Below, in pieces: positions 1 through 12,572 of a DNA stretch of 64,000 bases. Both the position numbers and the translations under genes were made by a program. Under the pieces are notes generated by a model. It was given only the letters and a program-made list of their open reading frames with translations, did no database searches and was not told the origin of the DNA. Source of the stretch: Ceratodon purpureus (taxonomy: Eukaryota; Streptophyta; Bryopsida; Pseudoditrichales; Ditrichaceae); contig CM026427.1 in assembly GCA_014871385.1 (NCBI GenBank), positions 5,216,988 through 5,280,987 on the forward strand, in the 5' to 3' direction. Positions within the stretch are counted from its first letter, which is position 1; the number at the start of each line of letters is the position of its first letter.

Positions 1-1198
1 GAGCGACCTTGAATTTTTATGATAATGCAGGCCTCGACATCAGGGCATGGTAAAGAGCACAGCCGCACCGTGTATATCGGTCGCGTTGTAAGAAAGTAAT
101 AAATATCTATTTAAGGATTCATTGTAAGTTTTCTGAATTCTGCAATGACTTCAGTTGAAGATGACGTAATGGGTTCGATGGGAGTTTGATGTGAATGAAA
201 CGGTTTCTGGGGTGGTGGGAGAGTTATGGGATCCGGAGTTGGTGAAGATTACGACTGACGAGGGAGTTGTTCAGTTTTGGGGGAGTTTATGATGTTCTGA
301 AGTGGGTTACGGCGATGGAGAATGATGATGTTCTGGAGCAAGGACTGCATTGTAAGGACATCTATGGTGCGTTGCAACGTGCACCCCCGTTCAGCCCGAG
401 GAAGAGCTTAGCTGCCTTGGGGGAGCAAGTGACACCGAGCAAGAGCTGGGCGAGCGCAGCATGTGGGGCTCGACATGGGTGAACTGGTTCATGGTGGTCC
501 TCTGCATTTACCGAGTAGTACCATGTTCAGCATATGTGTGATGAACGCACTTCATATTGTAGAAGTTCTAATTGAGTTACTTGTTCATTGAGGAGTTAGG
601 TTACATGACATTGATATATGTAGAAGCTGGTATGTGCAGGTTTGTTCGACACCTTCTTACCTGCTTCTTCTTTTTCCTCTATTGTTATGAATGTAGCAAG
701 GCAAGCAGGAGGAAGTATCCTTTCTATATCCAAATCCGGTTCTCATTCGCATATCCACAGTATCTCTTATGCGCTGTTGCTACTGTTCGTTCAGTATGGT
801 CAGCTATAGATGTTGGACAACTTGTACAATTTTAACCTCCTCTTATCAGCCGATTCTGTATTTTATAAAATTTCTGTCAACACTACGGAGCATAAGATCC
901 TTGAATCTGTCTCAGCAGCATGAATAAGAGCTTACCTATCTGCACCTGTTTGTGTTGAAGTTGCCTTCATGGTTTCTCTTCCTTTTCTCTCATTCTAAGT
1001 GGATATGGTGGGACTAGACATCTTCACAAATCGATACTAGGGAGCCATCTTCCTGCTTCTGACGATACAAAGCCTATCCAGTGACACATTCTCCTGATTG
1101 ATTCTTGTATCCCTACGAGCCATTCTATTTCCTCTTTTGTGTTTTTTGACTTCGTAACTTTACCGTTGAGTGGTGGTGGTTGAATGCATGAGTTGCAG
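1..1198. other. Upstream region, no assignable gene
   Basis: This stretch should hold earlier exons or the promoter of the coiled-coil gene that becomes clear at position 1199, because the first clear exon needs two bases from an upstream exon. Short open frames are present, for example at 267-482, but none shows a recognisable domain and I could not link one to the downstream frame. No RNA gene or repeat is visible. Confidence 0.4.
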
Positions 1199-4100
1199 GC
1201 AGGAAAGGGAGAATCAGGAGAATTTACATGCGCTTCGAAAAAGACAGAAGCAAGAGGTCAGGGATTTTTAAACCTAATTGTCAATTGAAACTAGAAGGAT
1301 AGCATTTGTGCACGACCATGAGAATTTAGGATAGACATGTCCTTATTGAATCATGTTTCATGGTACTATCAGACTGCGGAAGTGGAGAAGAAAGAGCTTC
1401 AAGTAGCTCTCCTAGAAGCCAAGAATGCACAGTTTGTGCAGGAGTTGGTGGAGCGACAAAAGCTCATCACCAAGATGAAGCGCCATATAGATGAGAAGGA
1501 GAAATTATGTGCAAATCATTGTCAGAAGGTCAGTTTAAATAGATCAGATTTAGATAGGAACTCATTTTGAACGGCATATGTTTCATGAAATATGATTGAA
1601 TCTGTTTATTTCTTTTTTGGTTGGAGTTTATCCAATGTTTAGAAAAGGGTAAATGTGGTGCACTCGACCACCTTAAACAACTCTCATATCACTTTTTCCA
1701 TTGTGACTTGAGAGAACTAGTACTAACAAAGTTGGAACGGTAAGGTGAAAGGAACTGAAGGATCTCCTCTCATGTGGGACATATTTTTCAATCCGTTCTT
1801 ATGTCCTGCGTTTTTTCTTTCTTGCAGCTGGAAATGATGAATGGAAGGATTCGAGATTTAAAATCAGCTCTCCAGCTGAAGGAAGATGTTAGGCTCACAA
1901 CTTTTTTTCATTTTACAAGTTTATAAGTCGCATGATTGCACGTCATTCAATTATGAACTTATTTTGATTACATCACATTCAAGAATATCTGTGAGTTAAG
2001 TCTTTCTCTTCGTGTGTAAGATTTTCCCTTTCGACCAACTGATGAGTTGTGGAGCTTCCCTGAATGCCTGAGATTCTTCTGTGCTCTCATAATCAACTTC
2101 TCTTCACAGGAAGCTGCTACGCAGTCCAAATACTGTAATGAGTTGAAAAATTTGCTGTGGAAGCGGGACTCTATCGTTGCTCAGTTGCAACTTTCTGAGC
2201 AACAACTCCAGTCATCTTTAGCACGGTATGCGCACTTTGGACATTTTATGCATAGTGTCTACTTGAAAGTGGAATAGAAAGCATCATCTCTCTATCACGA
2301 TGCCTTTAACCTACTGTTTTCCCTGCACTGAAGCTTCCTCACTTAGGATTAATTATCACTGGATCACTTGCCAGAAGAATTCATGTTTAGGCTATGGTTA
2401 TTCCAAACCACAATTGTTCAAAAATGTAGTCAATACTGCAAGTAAGCTTGAAATGGGTTTCCGGTAACTTTTGCAGCGAAGAGGCAGCCCGTGAAGCACA
2501 AGCAATGTCTCGAGAAAAGGTGCAAGATGAGAAAAACTCTACCATTGAAAAGGTGTCCCCTAACTTCTTCAATTCTTAAGTCCAATTTACAATTTACTCG
2601 TCTAGGCTAGTTTATTTTGATTTTCTGATACCGAAGCTCTGTTTTGCTCTCAGAGGCTGTCTGAGATGCAGAAGCAGCAAAAGAGTCCTGGAAATGAGGC
2701 TCCTCATAACGAGTCCCTTCTTGAGCGAGAGCAACGTCGATCCGAAATGAGGGTATAACATAACCTGAGGTTTTGATTTGTAGTTTATATTGACCTACTT
2801 TTGGACTCAACACGGTATCATGATACGAATTTAGTCATTGGGGGTCGAATTTGTTTACCGGTAAATCTGACTCAGCGAATTTTTGTTGGATTATATTGGC
2901 TCTTGTGGCACCAGCAGGTGATTTATTGATGTCAAAGTAGTCCTTGTAGATTTAGTAGCTGATTTTTTTATTTTCATGTATTCGTTCCTTGCATTACAGA
3001 AGTTGATGGAGCTGAAAGATGATTTCAGCAATGTTCAAGAAAGTGTCGAGAAAGTAAGTTGTCTTTGACATAACCAGAATATAGAGGCTTCATCAAAATT
3101 CAGAGTTGAGATAGTAAGTTTAGAACCAGTGAATATCGTGTGCTGGTGCTCGAAACAAACGAGATTGCGTGGTCTACTTGCATAGACTGGTCTCCTCAGA
3201 AGGGTCCTCAATCAGTTGTGAATTATCCAGCAAGGATTGCTCAAAAATTTTCTGAAAACCAAGTTGTTGACCTAAGTTTGAAGTGTCGCCAGTATTTCAT
3301 TTTTCTAGTGTTGCCATTTCCTCGATTCTCTGGGTGACTGAGTGTCCTGGGGAGTGTTCTCACTGGCTGAATGAAACATTTTACTGCATAAAAATCAACA
3401 GGACTTGAACGACAAAGAAGGGGTTATGCACAGGATCCAGAAACGCATGCGTGAATTGCAGAGGTGCTTAAGACACAAAGACATCGCACTCAGTGACAAG
3501 AACAACGAATATCAGGACGCTCTCATGGAAATCCGAAGGTGAAACACAGTCCCCCACATGTGTTTTTCGTAAGATCAAGTTCTAAGTTAGGAACTTATAA
3601 TCCCTTCATTTCTTCCTGCTATTCCTTCTTCCAAAAGCTGATATACGAAGTGAAGGCATTCTTGTTGCCCTGGAGTGGAAGAAGGTGCTTTTATTGATAA
3701 GTTGGTTTTGATGTGTTAGGCTGACCGAGGACTACGAGGCAATAAAGCATGAATGTGAAGAACTAAATAGGAGAAATTACGGACTTGAAAGTACTGTTGC
3801 TCACCTGGAGTATCCAGACAGGCGAATGTAAGATCCCTGTTTCGTTCCTTTACAAGGTTAAAGCAGTCTTCCTGACAAGGCCTAGGCGTGAGCAATTTTG
3901 TTCGGGATGTTTTTGAGGTTCTGATTCAAGAATTGAATTTCTTTGGCAGGGATGCTGCTTCGGTTTCTGAAGCCCCGACACCTCCTGTTGAAGTTTTACC
4001 GTATGCGTTTTCTCTTGGTGGATCGACTGGTGAAGGTACTCCCTCAATTTCTACCAAATTTTAGTATCTTGTCATGGCTAAGGGATTTGATTTCCTCGAT

Positions 4101-4853
4101 AATGACATGAGATTTAGAGCTTGAGAATCTTGTCAGTGCTGGGCCGCTGCTGGGTTCTTCATGAAAGTTCTCGGGTTCATACCCTTCAAAATCTTGAGAG
4201 TATGGCCGGTGCACAGTATTTTGCCTAGTTCATTATCGCTGTGGAGATTACCAGAAACTTAAATGGTTAAAAACTGGAAATCGTATTGCAGATCTTGGAT
4301 TTGATAATGCTATGCAGGATAGCATGGAATGGGAGCAGTTATCGAATGCAAGTGTTTACCATGCAAATTTTGAGAAGATTAAGGTCATTCTCTAGACACT
4401 ATTTACTATGTTAAGATCAGATTCACCTGATATTCCTCATCTGCCGAGTCTCAGGTTGCCTGCGACTTTCAAGGCTGGATGCTTTGTACTGTAATTTGCA
4501 ACAAGATCCATTGTTCTAGAGTCAATAACCATTTTTCTCAGACATACTCCAGCATTGTTACAGTTGGATAATTTGCAACAGAGACATTAAGTGTTCATTA
4601 CACTTCAATGAAGAAACTTGGAAAGCACAAAAACCTGTGGGACGAGAGCACATTTCATTCTGGCGAAATTGAGGACGGGACTCTGACCTTTGACAGAGCA
4701 GAAGTCGAGGTAGGATTTTACTCTGAATTGCGTTAAATTTTCTCATGCACATTCTATTATCCTGAAAATCGTCTCATTCAGTCAAACCATGTCTGCGAAC
4801 CACACTAATATTTATTAATTTTTTGTCCAACTGGCCAGGAATATGGGGGCTGA
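1199..4853 (+). CDS. Coiled-coil protein, 3' part of gene (13 exons seen)
   Basis: I do not recognise this gene. Exons 1199-1256, 1373-1528, 1828-1887, 2110-2225, 2477-2552, 2654-2752, 3000-3053, 3402-3538, 3720-3827, 3950-4035, 4292-4383, 4584-4709 and 4839-4853 join with consistent phase at every junction. They end in TGA and give about 394 residues. The start is not resolved and lies upstream. The protein is dominated by Lys/Glu/Gln-rich heptad-like coiled coil (for example KKELQVALLEAKNAQF and LQLSEQQLQ). A short Pro-rich break (APTPPVEVLP) follows, then an acidic tail rich in Glu and Asp. The many small exons with standard GT-AG borders are typical of plant cytoskeletal or scaffold coiled-coil genes, but no family-defining domain is visible. 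Function is unknown. The exon chain is well supported and the product name is not. Confidence 0.7.
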
Positions 4854-5255
4854 TGGAGACAGGTGAGTGTCAAACTCAAATGAGTCTGATCTGATGCTGT
4901 CTGGGTTCTGATTCCATCATGAGGTTGTAGGGTCGTCTAGGTTTTATTAGCCTTCCACTGTCTGTAATCACCACTTTCCTACAACGAAGTGGCTTGACGG
5001 GACTTACGCCTAATCGCCATCATTAACCAACTGATCATGGTGGGCTGTCAGGCAGGCTGACAGTCACCTCGCAGCCGTCTTCTCCATCCTCCAACGTTCG
5101 CTCATACCATTTTCTGTGTTTGCAGCTACGTCCTCCCTCTGTTTTCCTTTGCGCTCCACTGTTGTTCCAGCTTCACCTCCCTCGCCCCTCACTTCTCCCA
5201 AGCTCTTGTCCTACGCCCCCGTTTCTTCTCGTTGATTCTTGGAGTTTCCGCCGGC
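4854..5255. promoter_or_regulatory. Intergenic, probable promoter of the 5256 ORF
   Basis: The last 150 bases are pyrimidine-rich (CTTC, TCCTCC and CCTCGCCCC runs), as in many plant core promoters and 5' leaders. They sit directly before the ATG at 5256. No TATA box is obvious. No ORF or repeat stands out. Confidence 0.3.
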
Positions 5256-5813
5256 ATGTCTGACCTTCGCTGGATCCTACATTGTGCGAGACACAAGCGA
5301 GGCTCATTCGACATGGTGGCCTGCCATGTTTTAATTGATCACGTACTGGAGTTTGCTTGTGCTCCCGCAGATCCCTGGGTTGTTGTCGATCGGCTCAACG
5401 TGGATAGCAGCCTGCTCTTGGAGCTCATACCCAAACTTTCGTGCTTGTCGAAGGAGTGGAACGCAGCGATGAGGTCCCGGGTAGAATACAATGCCTTGCG
5501 CGCTGCTCCATCCCTGCGCAAATTCCATTTGCCTGTTGGCGGTAGGAAGTGGCTGCTTCACCGCCGGGGAAATCGGTTGGCGGAGTTTCATACCGCCGTC
5601 GCAGTCTTCAGCAAATCCTGGTCCTTCACGACCCCTCTGCCGATGAGGATTCGGACCCAGCCCTTGGGGGAGCTCCTGAACTCCGAGCTGAACTCCCTGC
5701 TTGCCTTCCTCATGAGCGGGTGGAATCTCGAGGTGCACGTGATCCCAGGAGATGGGCAGGAGGAGCTCGAGACTGTCTGGGTCACACCGGATCAGCGCTC
5801 GAAGCGCTTCTGA
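5256..5813 (+). CDS. Intronless unknown 185-aa protein
   Basis: The first ATG of this open frame is at 5256, and the frame runs uninterrupted to TGA at 5811-5813. The region is clearly more GC-rich than its flanks. The product contains the segment KLSCLSKEWNAAMRSRVEYN, whose Leu/Cys/Lys-x-Trp-Asn pattern resembles the second half of F-box-like helices in plant proteins. A hydrophobic helix follows around residues 135-150 (LNSELNSLLAFLMSGW). There is no signal peptide. Shadow frames on both strands are long because of the GC content, but this frame has the best start context and a pyrimidine-rich leader. The F-box comparison is only an impression, and no function is assigned. Confidence 0.5.
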   Translation: MSDLRWILHCARHKRGSFDMVACHVLIDHVLEFACAPADPWVVVDRLNVDSSLLLELIPKLSCLSKEWNAAMRSRVEYNALRAAPSLRKFHLPVGGRKWLLHRRGNRLAEFHTAVAVFSKSWSFTTPLPMRIRTQPLGELLNSELNSLLAFLMSGWNLEVHVIPGDGQEELETVWVTPDQRSKRF

Positions 5814-6526
5814 AGGTTTGCTCGAACCCCATTTTGCGGTGTTTTATTTTGCGGCAAAGTTTTGCGAGGTTTTGTGACTGTGGAGGAGATTTTCGGCGAC
5901 GGCGAGCACGTGGGCGGTTTTGCGGGAGCGGAGGGGGGGCGGTCGCGGAGGGGGACGTTCCGGAGGTTGACGAACAGGATGACGGCGACAAAGGCGGGGA
6001 GAAGGAGCAAATGGAGGTGTACATTTTGAGTTGCCTGTCCACCTGAACCTCCATCGAGAATACAAACATTTTGACGTACATTTTGGACTTAAGTGATGCA
6101 GAAGTGTTAACGGGGTTAGGGAAGTTGACGGTCTTGGGATGGAGAAGGAAATGGCGATGAAGGAGGGGTGAGGCGCTGGTTGATCAGGCGTTTGTTTCGC
6201 AGTTAGGGCGTCTGCCGCGACTGTTTCACTTTATGCCTGGCGCACCGTGGTGATTGTCTGCGTGCAGACTGTCTTCTCATCAAATTTGGCGCTGTATCAA
6301 ACTCTTGTGCAGAACTTACCACTCAACTGGGCTCGAAGGTACAGTCAATCACCATCCACAGCCTCAATGTCTTATTCTTTTATATTACAAATGATCCAAT
6401 TCTTAACAATTGACTTTTCCACGAATTGTTAGCCCAGTACATCTCATCAAGGGGATTGCAAATGAAGCTTCTGTCTACATGGTTACGAAGTTCTTATAAT
6501 TTGTTTTTTTGACGACTATGTGCAGG
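5814..6526. other. Spacer with G-rich tract
   Basis: After the ORF there is a G-rich stretch (about 5925-6000, including a run of seven G) and then ordinary sequence. The expected N-lobe of a kinase does not appear before the kinase relic at 6527. Nothing else is identifiable. Confidence 0.3.
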
Positions 6527-7183
6527 ATGTCAATTGCGAAGGATGTTGCGAGTGCATTGCTCTACTTATACGAAGAGACAGCAAGTCGAATCGGTCATCC
6601 GTTTCTGACACCTGCCTATATGTTGCTGGACGAGGAAATGAATGCACGAGTTGCTGATTTTGGATTAGCTCGCCTTCTTGCTGATCAGAAGACAGTGGAT
6701 CTTGTCACCAACGTCATGGGCAGTCGAGGATATCTTGGTCCTGGTAATTTGTTGATCCATACTCTCATCACTGTTGTTTATGCTAGAACTTGATAATCTT
6801 CGGACTCACCTAAAAGTATTCTCTGAGGCAAAATATTTTCGGTTACACGAGTGCTAACAACCCTGAGTTGTGCTTGTATTGTTCAGAGTATGCGTTTAAT
6901 GGACAATTGTCTAATGAAGTGGACGTACATAGCTATGGAGTGGTCTTGCTGGAGCTTGTCAGTGGACGCCATGGTCTACAACCATCTCCAGATCTACCGG
7001 AGCCTGTGCCCATATCTATGGTTCCGTGGGCAAGGGAGGCAAGGCTGGCAAGGAGTACAAGGAAGAAGGGTCTTTCAACACTAACCCAAGCGAGGAGAGT
7101 TTCGGTCATACAGTGTGCCCAACATCAGGGCTATGGGCGCGATGATTTACCCTTGGGAGAATTCCCGAAGGAGCAGGACTGAA
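6527..7183 (+). pseudogene. Lectin-type receptor kinase fragment, catalytic loop lost
   Basis: Two exons (about 6527-6746 and 6887-7183) encode the middle of a lectin-type receptor-like kinase. The first reads KDVASALLYLYEE, then MLLDEEMNARVADFGLARLL and a RGYLGP motif (activation loop and APE-like end). The second begins EYAFNGQLSNEVDVHSYGVV, then LLELVSGRHGL (subdomain IX). The residues where the HRD catalytic loop should be read GHPFLTPAYMLLD, so the catalytic Asp is missing, although DFG is kept. There is no glycine loop or VAxK lysine upstream. The C-lobe ends early in unrelated sequence before TGA at 7181-7183. The borders still look spliceable, so a transcribed pseudokinase is possible, but truncation at both ends favours a gene relic. 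Confidence 0.75.
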
Positions 7184-9013
7184 ATCTTGTTAGATTTGGT
7201 TTTCTTCATATGGTTCGTGTACGGGTTTTGTTTCTGATAAAACTTAGAACTCTTCAGGGCTTCACCTCTTGTTGGATGCGGATGTTTCCTTCTCATTTTT
7301 CTGTGTTTCACAAGCTAAGATTGACTGTCTGTCACGAGTGTGGGATTGTATAAAATTCGTAGTTGTGTATAATCCACAAGCTGATGATTTTCTTAGTTTT
7401 TGAATATAAGAGAGCGTCAAGAGGCATCAGTGCACTATAGAGATGCTTTCTTCTGTGCATCTAGAGAATCAAAGTACCAGTTTACAGAAGTCTGTCTGTT
7501 GGAGCAGGACCCACGCTGAAAAGTTAACAGAGGATACGACGTCTTAAAACTCTTGTTAGGTCCACAGTTCATATTGAAGCTTGGCCTTCTGTCCAGGCCG
7601 CATCCCAGACATTCTTGACAATACAGATTCTATGATGTTTACTGCATATTGCAGTGCGGTCGCCGCTCGAATTTAACGATCACCAATTGTACCCAAATAG
7701 TAGCGTATAGCAAATCAGTGGTTACTTTGTTTGTGACAAACTATCTTACTCTTTCTTAAGCAGGTCTTGTTTATATCACCCACTCATTTGTTCAATCCTG
7801 GGCAGAACGCATAATTACAAGTACTGGGGCTCACCTTCCCTGGTCTCTTGTACAGTACTGAATAACTGTTCCAAGTGTGAGGATAACCTTGATGTCGTGC
7901 ATGATAGTGATTTAGAAGATTGCCAAACATAATGGAAATAATACAGTCTTTTGATAATTCTTTTGATGTGAATACATGTTACAGAATAGAACCATGGAAA
8001 GTTGGTAAGCCCGATGGTGAAGCAAGATCAAAGTCTTTTCCTCAAATTCTTGCAACTGCTCTGATACTGTACTGCTACTTTCACCTCACTTTCTGTCCAG
8101 AATCTTGCAAAAAGTACCATCGCAGTGAGATTGAAGTAACTAATCGAAAGGTAAGTCTTAATGCAGTGTTCTAATAAGGTTCCTCTGGACATGCATTTCA
8201 AACGTGTTCTTTCTATGAGAAATCACGCATCTCCATGTGTATGAGCTGAGAAAAAAGTGGACATTCAAATGTTTTTCGCAGATATCACAAAGTCGTGAAA
8301 AAAGGGGGTGGTGTATGTATATCATCGTAACATTGAGGCAGTGAGCAGAGGTTCGGCGTTCATCGAGGTCACAGTCTCTACATGTCTAGGCGAGTATCCT
8401 CTGAGCTGGCCATGGACGTCGTCACAGTAGCGAATCACAAGGGTGACTTCTACACTGGATTCTCAAGAGTCGACAGAAAAGTTGGGAGCAACAGGAAGCC
8501 ATCCCGAAAGTTGTATGACAGAATTTTACTTGGGGGCAGAGTTTATCATCGCAACCAGAATCTGTCCTAAAGATTACAACCAGAATGCCTTAGTTTTTAT
8601 CAACTTCGAATGTTTTGAAGCAGCTTCTCTGTACAGTTTACGGTAGTACTGCCATGTTTTCTTCAAGAGAGATGCAAAAAGTAAGAAACACGCGTTTTCC
8701 ACAGTACAGACGTAAAATACGAGCCTGGACTACAGTCTACTTCTCTAGAGTCATAACCAGCTGTGTCGCAAAGACCTAGACTGCACTGAAAATTCAGCAA
8801 AAGAAAATCGAGTGCACTGGCTTCAACTTCAGTTCCGGGAGAGCCTGCATTTCATTCGGAGCGCAACCGCCCTTCTCCCCACTCCTCACCGAGGATTTGT
8901 AAGGTCCTCTGCATTGCAATTCACCTTCTCGTTTGAAGACATCGAAATCGCGATCAGTGCTGCTTTGACTGCCCAAAATTTCCATAGCGGACGTCGATAC
9001 CACAACCACTCGC
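7184..9013. other. Intergenic, no clear gene
   Basis: About 1.8 kb of average-composition DNA. One open frame (7920-8174) runs through an excellent splice donor near 8151 (AAAG|GTAAGTC) and could be an orphan exon, but it has no recognisable domain. A second frame at 8382-8570 is likewise unassigned. The last part, from 8800, is the 3' flank of the minus-strand gene ending at 9014. Confidence 0.3.
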
Positions 9014-10868
9014 TTAAGCACTGTCCTCCTCGTCATCTGATATCACGACGGTCGGGGTCCCGTTCGTGTCTGCCCAGAAAGAGTCAGAATACGCGGTAAC
9101 GAACTTACACAGTGCGAATATGGAATCTAAACAAACATTCTGAAATGTATGAGGTAGTTCATCAAACTGACATTCTTCTCTGTGTTTACCTTTTGGTAGT
9201 TGCAGGGGAAGGCGCTTGAAAGGTAGAGGTGAATACGGGCTGGTCGGTGTTGGCGGCGCCGGATTCGCATAGTCCTCGTCCTCATGGTGTTCAGCCACCG
9301 TCTGTGTCCCGCCACGTCGCTGGAACAACTCGTCTGCAAGGGTGTACTCAACGGTGTCAAAGACCACAGTAACGAAGATGTCAGTGAGGGAATTTGATGC
9401 TGTTCACGCCACTGCTGAATACAAATCCTTATTCAAATTACCAGAATCAGACATCATGTTCCACGTTGCACGGCCTGGGCCCGCTCCCTCTGCAGCCAGG
9501 ATTCCTGCACGTCTTCAACCGCCTTCCGTTTGCGCCTCTCCGCGTCCAGCTCATCTCCACGGTCGTACAGGTAATTCAGCTTCTGGTAGCCCGTCATTCG
9601 GTCATAGCCGTCTGCCATGGCACGATCTTTCACTGCGTTTACGAAAAACATCGCAGGTTAGGCGAGACACAGGTAATGGGAATACACAGCATGTCATTGC
9701 AGGGGTAAATTTCCAGCTCTTACTCTGCTGGATGATGTAGACGTCGTCGTCGTGCTTACGCTTCCCCTTCCACGTTTCAGTCGTGCTATCGTCTCGTGCT
9801 CGATCATAGCGAGCCATATCGTCGGCGACGTCTCCACCTTGCGCAGATGCTGTGGCACCTGCGGCGCCTGAATGTAGTTCATGACAGAATCGGGAGCAAT
9901 CACGGATTAAATTCGGACATCATGTTCTTCAGCCTACGGACGCATTGCAGAATTCACCGGCGTTTCACTCAGCAGTAAGGAACATGAAAGGTCGAGTCTC
10001 AATGCTGTTCTGAATTTCAGTACCTTGTGGGATGACGTTTGAGAGAAGGTCGTCGTCGTCGCTGGCATGAGTCTCCTCGTCTGTCTCGGTGGGGTAGCCT
10101 GCACAGAAGTCGTACACAGCGGTTAAGTGGTTGTCAGAGGGCCCCCAGTATTAATGAGGTCATGTGACATACAAATGCCAAGTGCGTACAGAAGACTCAG
10201 GGTACGGACAGTGCTTCACCTCGTTCCTCTCTGAAAGAGCAATAAACCGGTCGGTGCACAGTGCTTGGCGGAACCTCCGGCAGAGCCAATGTGAGATCGA
10301 ATCCTTGTACAAGGTTAGGATCAAGCAGGTCCGGATTCCGATTTACCAGCCAGTCATCCGGAGCTCCAGTCAGAGAATCCTCGTCGAGGTCCAGTTTTTT
10401 AATCTCGTTTGGAGGAAACGGCTCTCCAATCTCGCGACAGTGACGTCGTAGCTCCTCAAACGTCCTGAAATCCTTTTTTCCACGGGCACATATCCTCGCT
10501 GCAAACGTGGCCCAGTCCACTGCGAACCCACGCTTCTCTGCAATTAAACCCCTTGCGAATGCTAACCCTATGCATTTGTATCTCCCAATTGGCCGCTGGT
10601 GCGTAATCTGATACAGTCGCTCGATTCGGTAGCACTGCCGCGGGCTCTCACTCTCACCAGGCTTCGCGTACCAGAATTTGCCACCTTTCATCGGTCCCCA
10701 TCGCCTCTCACACATGGACTTCGATGCAACGTTGTGGGGCAAGGAGAAAGCGGCGGTGGCAGCTGCACCCGGGACGTATCCACGCTTGTTCAGTCCTTCC
10801 TCCTCGTGGAACCATCTGGGGTCCCCTTTCGCCCCCGCTCCATGAATTCGTGCTCTGGCCGGTGGCAT
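9014..10868 (-). CDS. Unknown 411-aa protein with acidic SUMO-interaction-like tail
   Basis: Six exons on the minus strand (10868-10220, 10098-10024, 9867-9724, 9632-9465, 9333-9190, 9069-9014) join in frame at every junction, all introns in phase 1. They give 411 residues from ATG 10868 to TAA 9014. The N-terminal 210 residues form an apparently globular, Trp/Arg-rich module (CERRWGPMKGGKFWYAK, then GFAVDWATFAARICARGKKD). An acidic linker follows (ETDEETHASDDDD), then a charged helical stretch (YQKLNYLYDRGDELDAERRK). The C-terminus is PTVVISDDEEDSA, which fits a SUMO-interacting motif: hydrophobic VVIS followed by acidic residues. No family is recognised. The module could be a transposon-derived or lineage-specific nuclear protein. 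The gene model is strong and the function is unknown. Confidence 0.75.
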
Positions 10869-12570
10869 CTAGTTATGCACAATGGCCACGGCAGATAATT
10901 AGACTGAGAAACCCGACTACAACTTCATGGAGCACTGAAATGCCACATGGGCCGCACAGAAACAGAAAACCGTTCAGAAAACCCTAAACTCTGTGATCAC
11001 AGCCCCGGTTCTCAATGAATTTAGAGGTTCCGCAATACTCACTAATAACAACAGTGAGCTCCTTGACACTGAAATCCGAGAATATAGAAGAAATACTTCG
11101 ATTACGCATGAAGCATTTGAGATTTCATTAAGCTCAAGCATTTAGATCGAAAACCCTAAAAATCATGGAAGCTGGGATCCCTCGCAACTATTGAAAACAT
11201 TGAACAGTCGGCCAGCACGAACCCTGCCTTTTCTAAGAAAACTAAGGTAACCCTTCCCTCTCTCATCAATCCTAAATCCTATAATCCGTAGAGAATCAAT
11301 TCACTGAACCAGAATTGAATGAATATTGCAAGTTTGAAGAACTTATCAATTAGCAGTAATTGTGATACCTCTCCGAATCGGGCTCCGCAGCTCCAAGGCA
11401 AGACAGTGAGACCAGAGCGATGGCGTGGTCCCTCAACGACGTTGATAGCAGCAGCAGAGAAGTTGAAGTTCCCAATTATGCACCTAATACATACTGCTTC
11501 AGCTGCACGATCTTCGGTCTGCGCCGTCACACACAGAGAAGCTAATGAGGAGAAAAACCCGACGATTATCAGGAATAAGGTAATGCAGTGTATTTTCAAA
11601 ACGACTGCGAGGTTCCTCTACTGCAGAATGAAAATCACGCTCAACAATCTTGAGAAGCACTGAAATACCAAGGACGCAATGCCTACAATCACACTACAAC
11701 TTCAACCACAATTACCCTACTACAGCTTCAACCAGAAGTACCCCCGAAATGAAGAGGACGTGCCTTGTAACACGGAGCACCTTCTCTGCACCGATGCCTG
11801 GAGAGTACTGGACGATGCCCAGAATGGGGAAGACATGGTGGCCGGAGGGAGGGGAAATTAGGGTTAGCTGGGCATACCTCGACTGTCATGGTCGTGGTTT
11901 CTCCACCCCATCCTAACCCGTCCTCTCAGCCGCAACGTCTTAAAGGGTGGAGGCCACCTCAGCCACGAACAATCACCTCGGCAGCCCATCCAGACAGTCG
12001 AACCAGGGTCACCTCCACGAAGTGATGAAGTGATGGCACCCAGACGGTCTCTTCAAACTACTCAATTCCTTGATGTCGTGATGTTCTATTGCCACCGTCA
12101 TATCCTGGGCAGTGGTCCTCATACACCATCATACCTCACTTGTAACCTGTATCACATGACTAGCAGCCATGTTAGAAGGAATGTTAGATGTCATAATACA
12201 CCATTGAGAGTGTTCAACCATGTAGAAGTCTCCAACGCATATATGAGGCAAAAGCAAAACTGTTTGAGATAATTGACATGGTCACATCCAGTACCAATAG
12301 ATGGGTGAAGTAAATAAACTGTAATAGAATTATGACGACAACTTTGTTTCAAATGAAACTTAATACCAGTTAATACCAGTATGCAGTAATGGATGTACTG
12401 GTTCCTATAAGTGTTCATGAAATGACGCTGTAGTAAGCAAATAACCTATGCGAATGGATACCATAATTTTTTGGCAAAGTTTAGAACGAAAGCCATTACA
12501 CCCATTGCACTGATGGTAAGGAAATAATAAAATAAAAGGACAAATATTTACGATTTGTCCTCAGTTCGTG
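10869..12570. other. Intergenic with telo-box-like motifs
   Basis: Upstream DNA of the 411-aa gene. Copies of AAACCCTAA occur near 10978 and 11152; these telo-boxes are common in plant promoters of growth-related genes. The open frames here (for example 11319-11663, 12030-12272) show no coding pattern or domain. No inverted repeats or RNA genes are evident. Confidence 0.3.
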
Positions 12571-12572
12571 TA

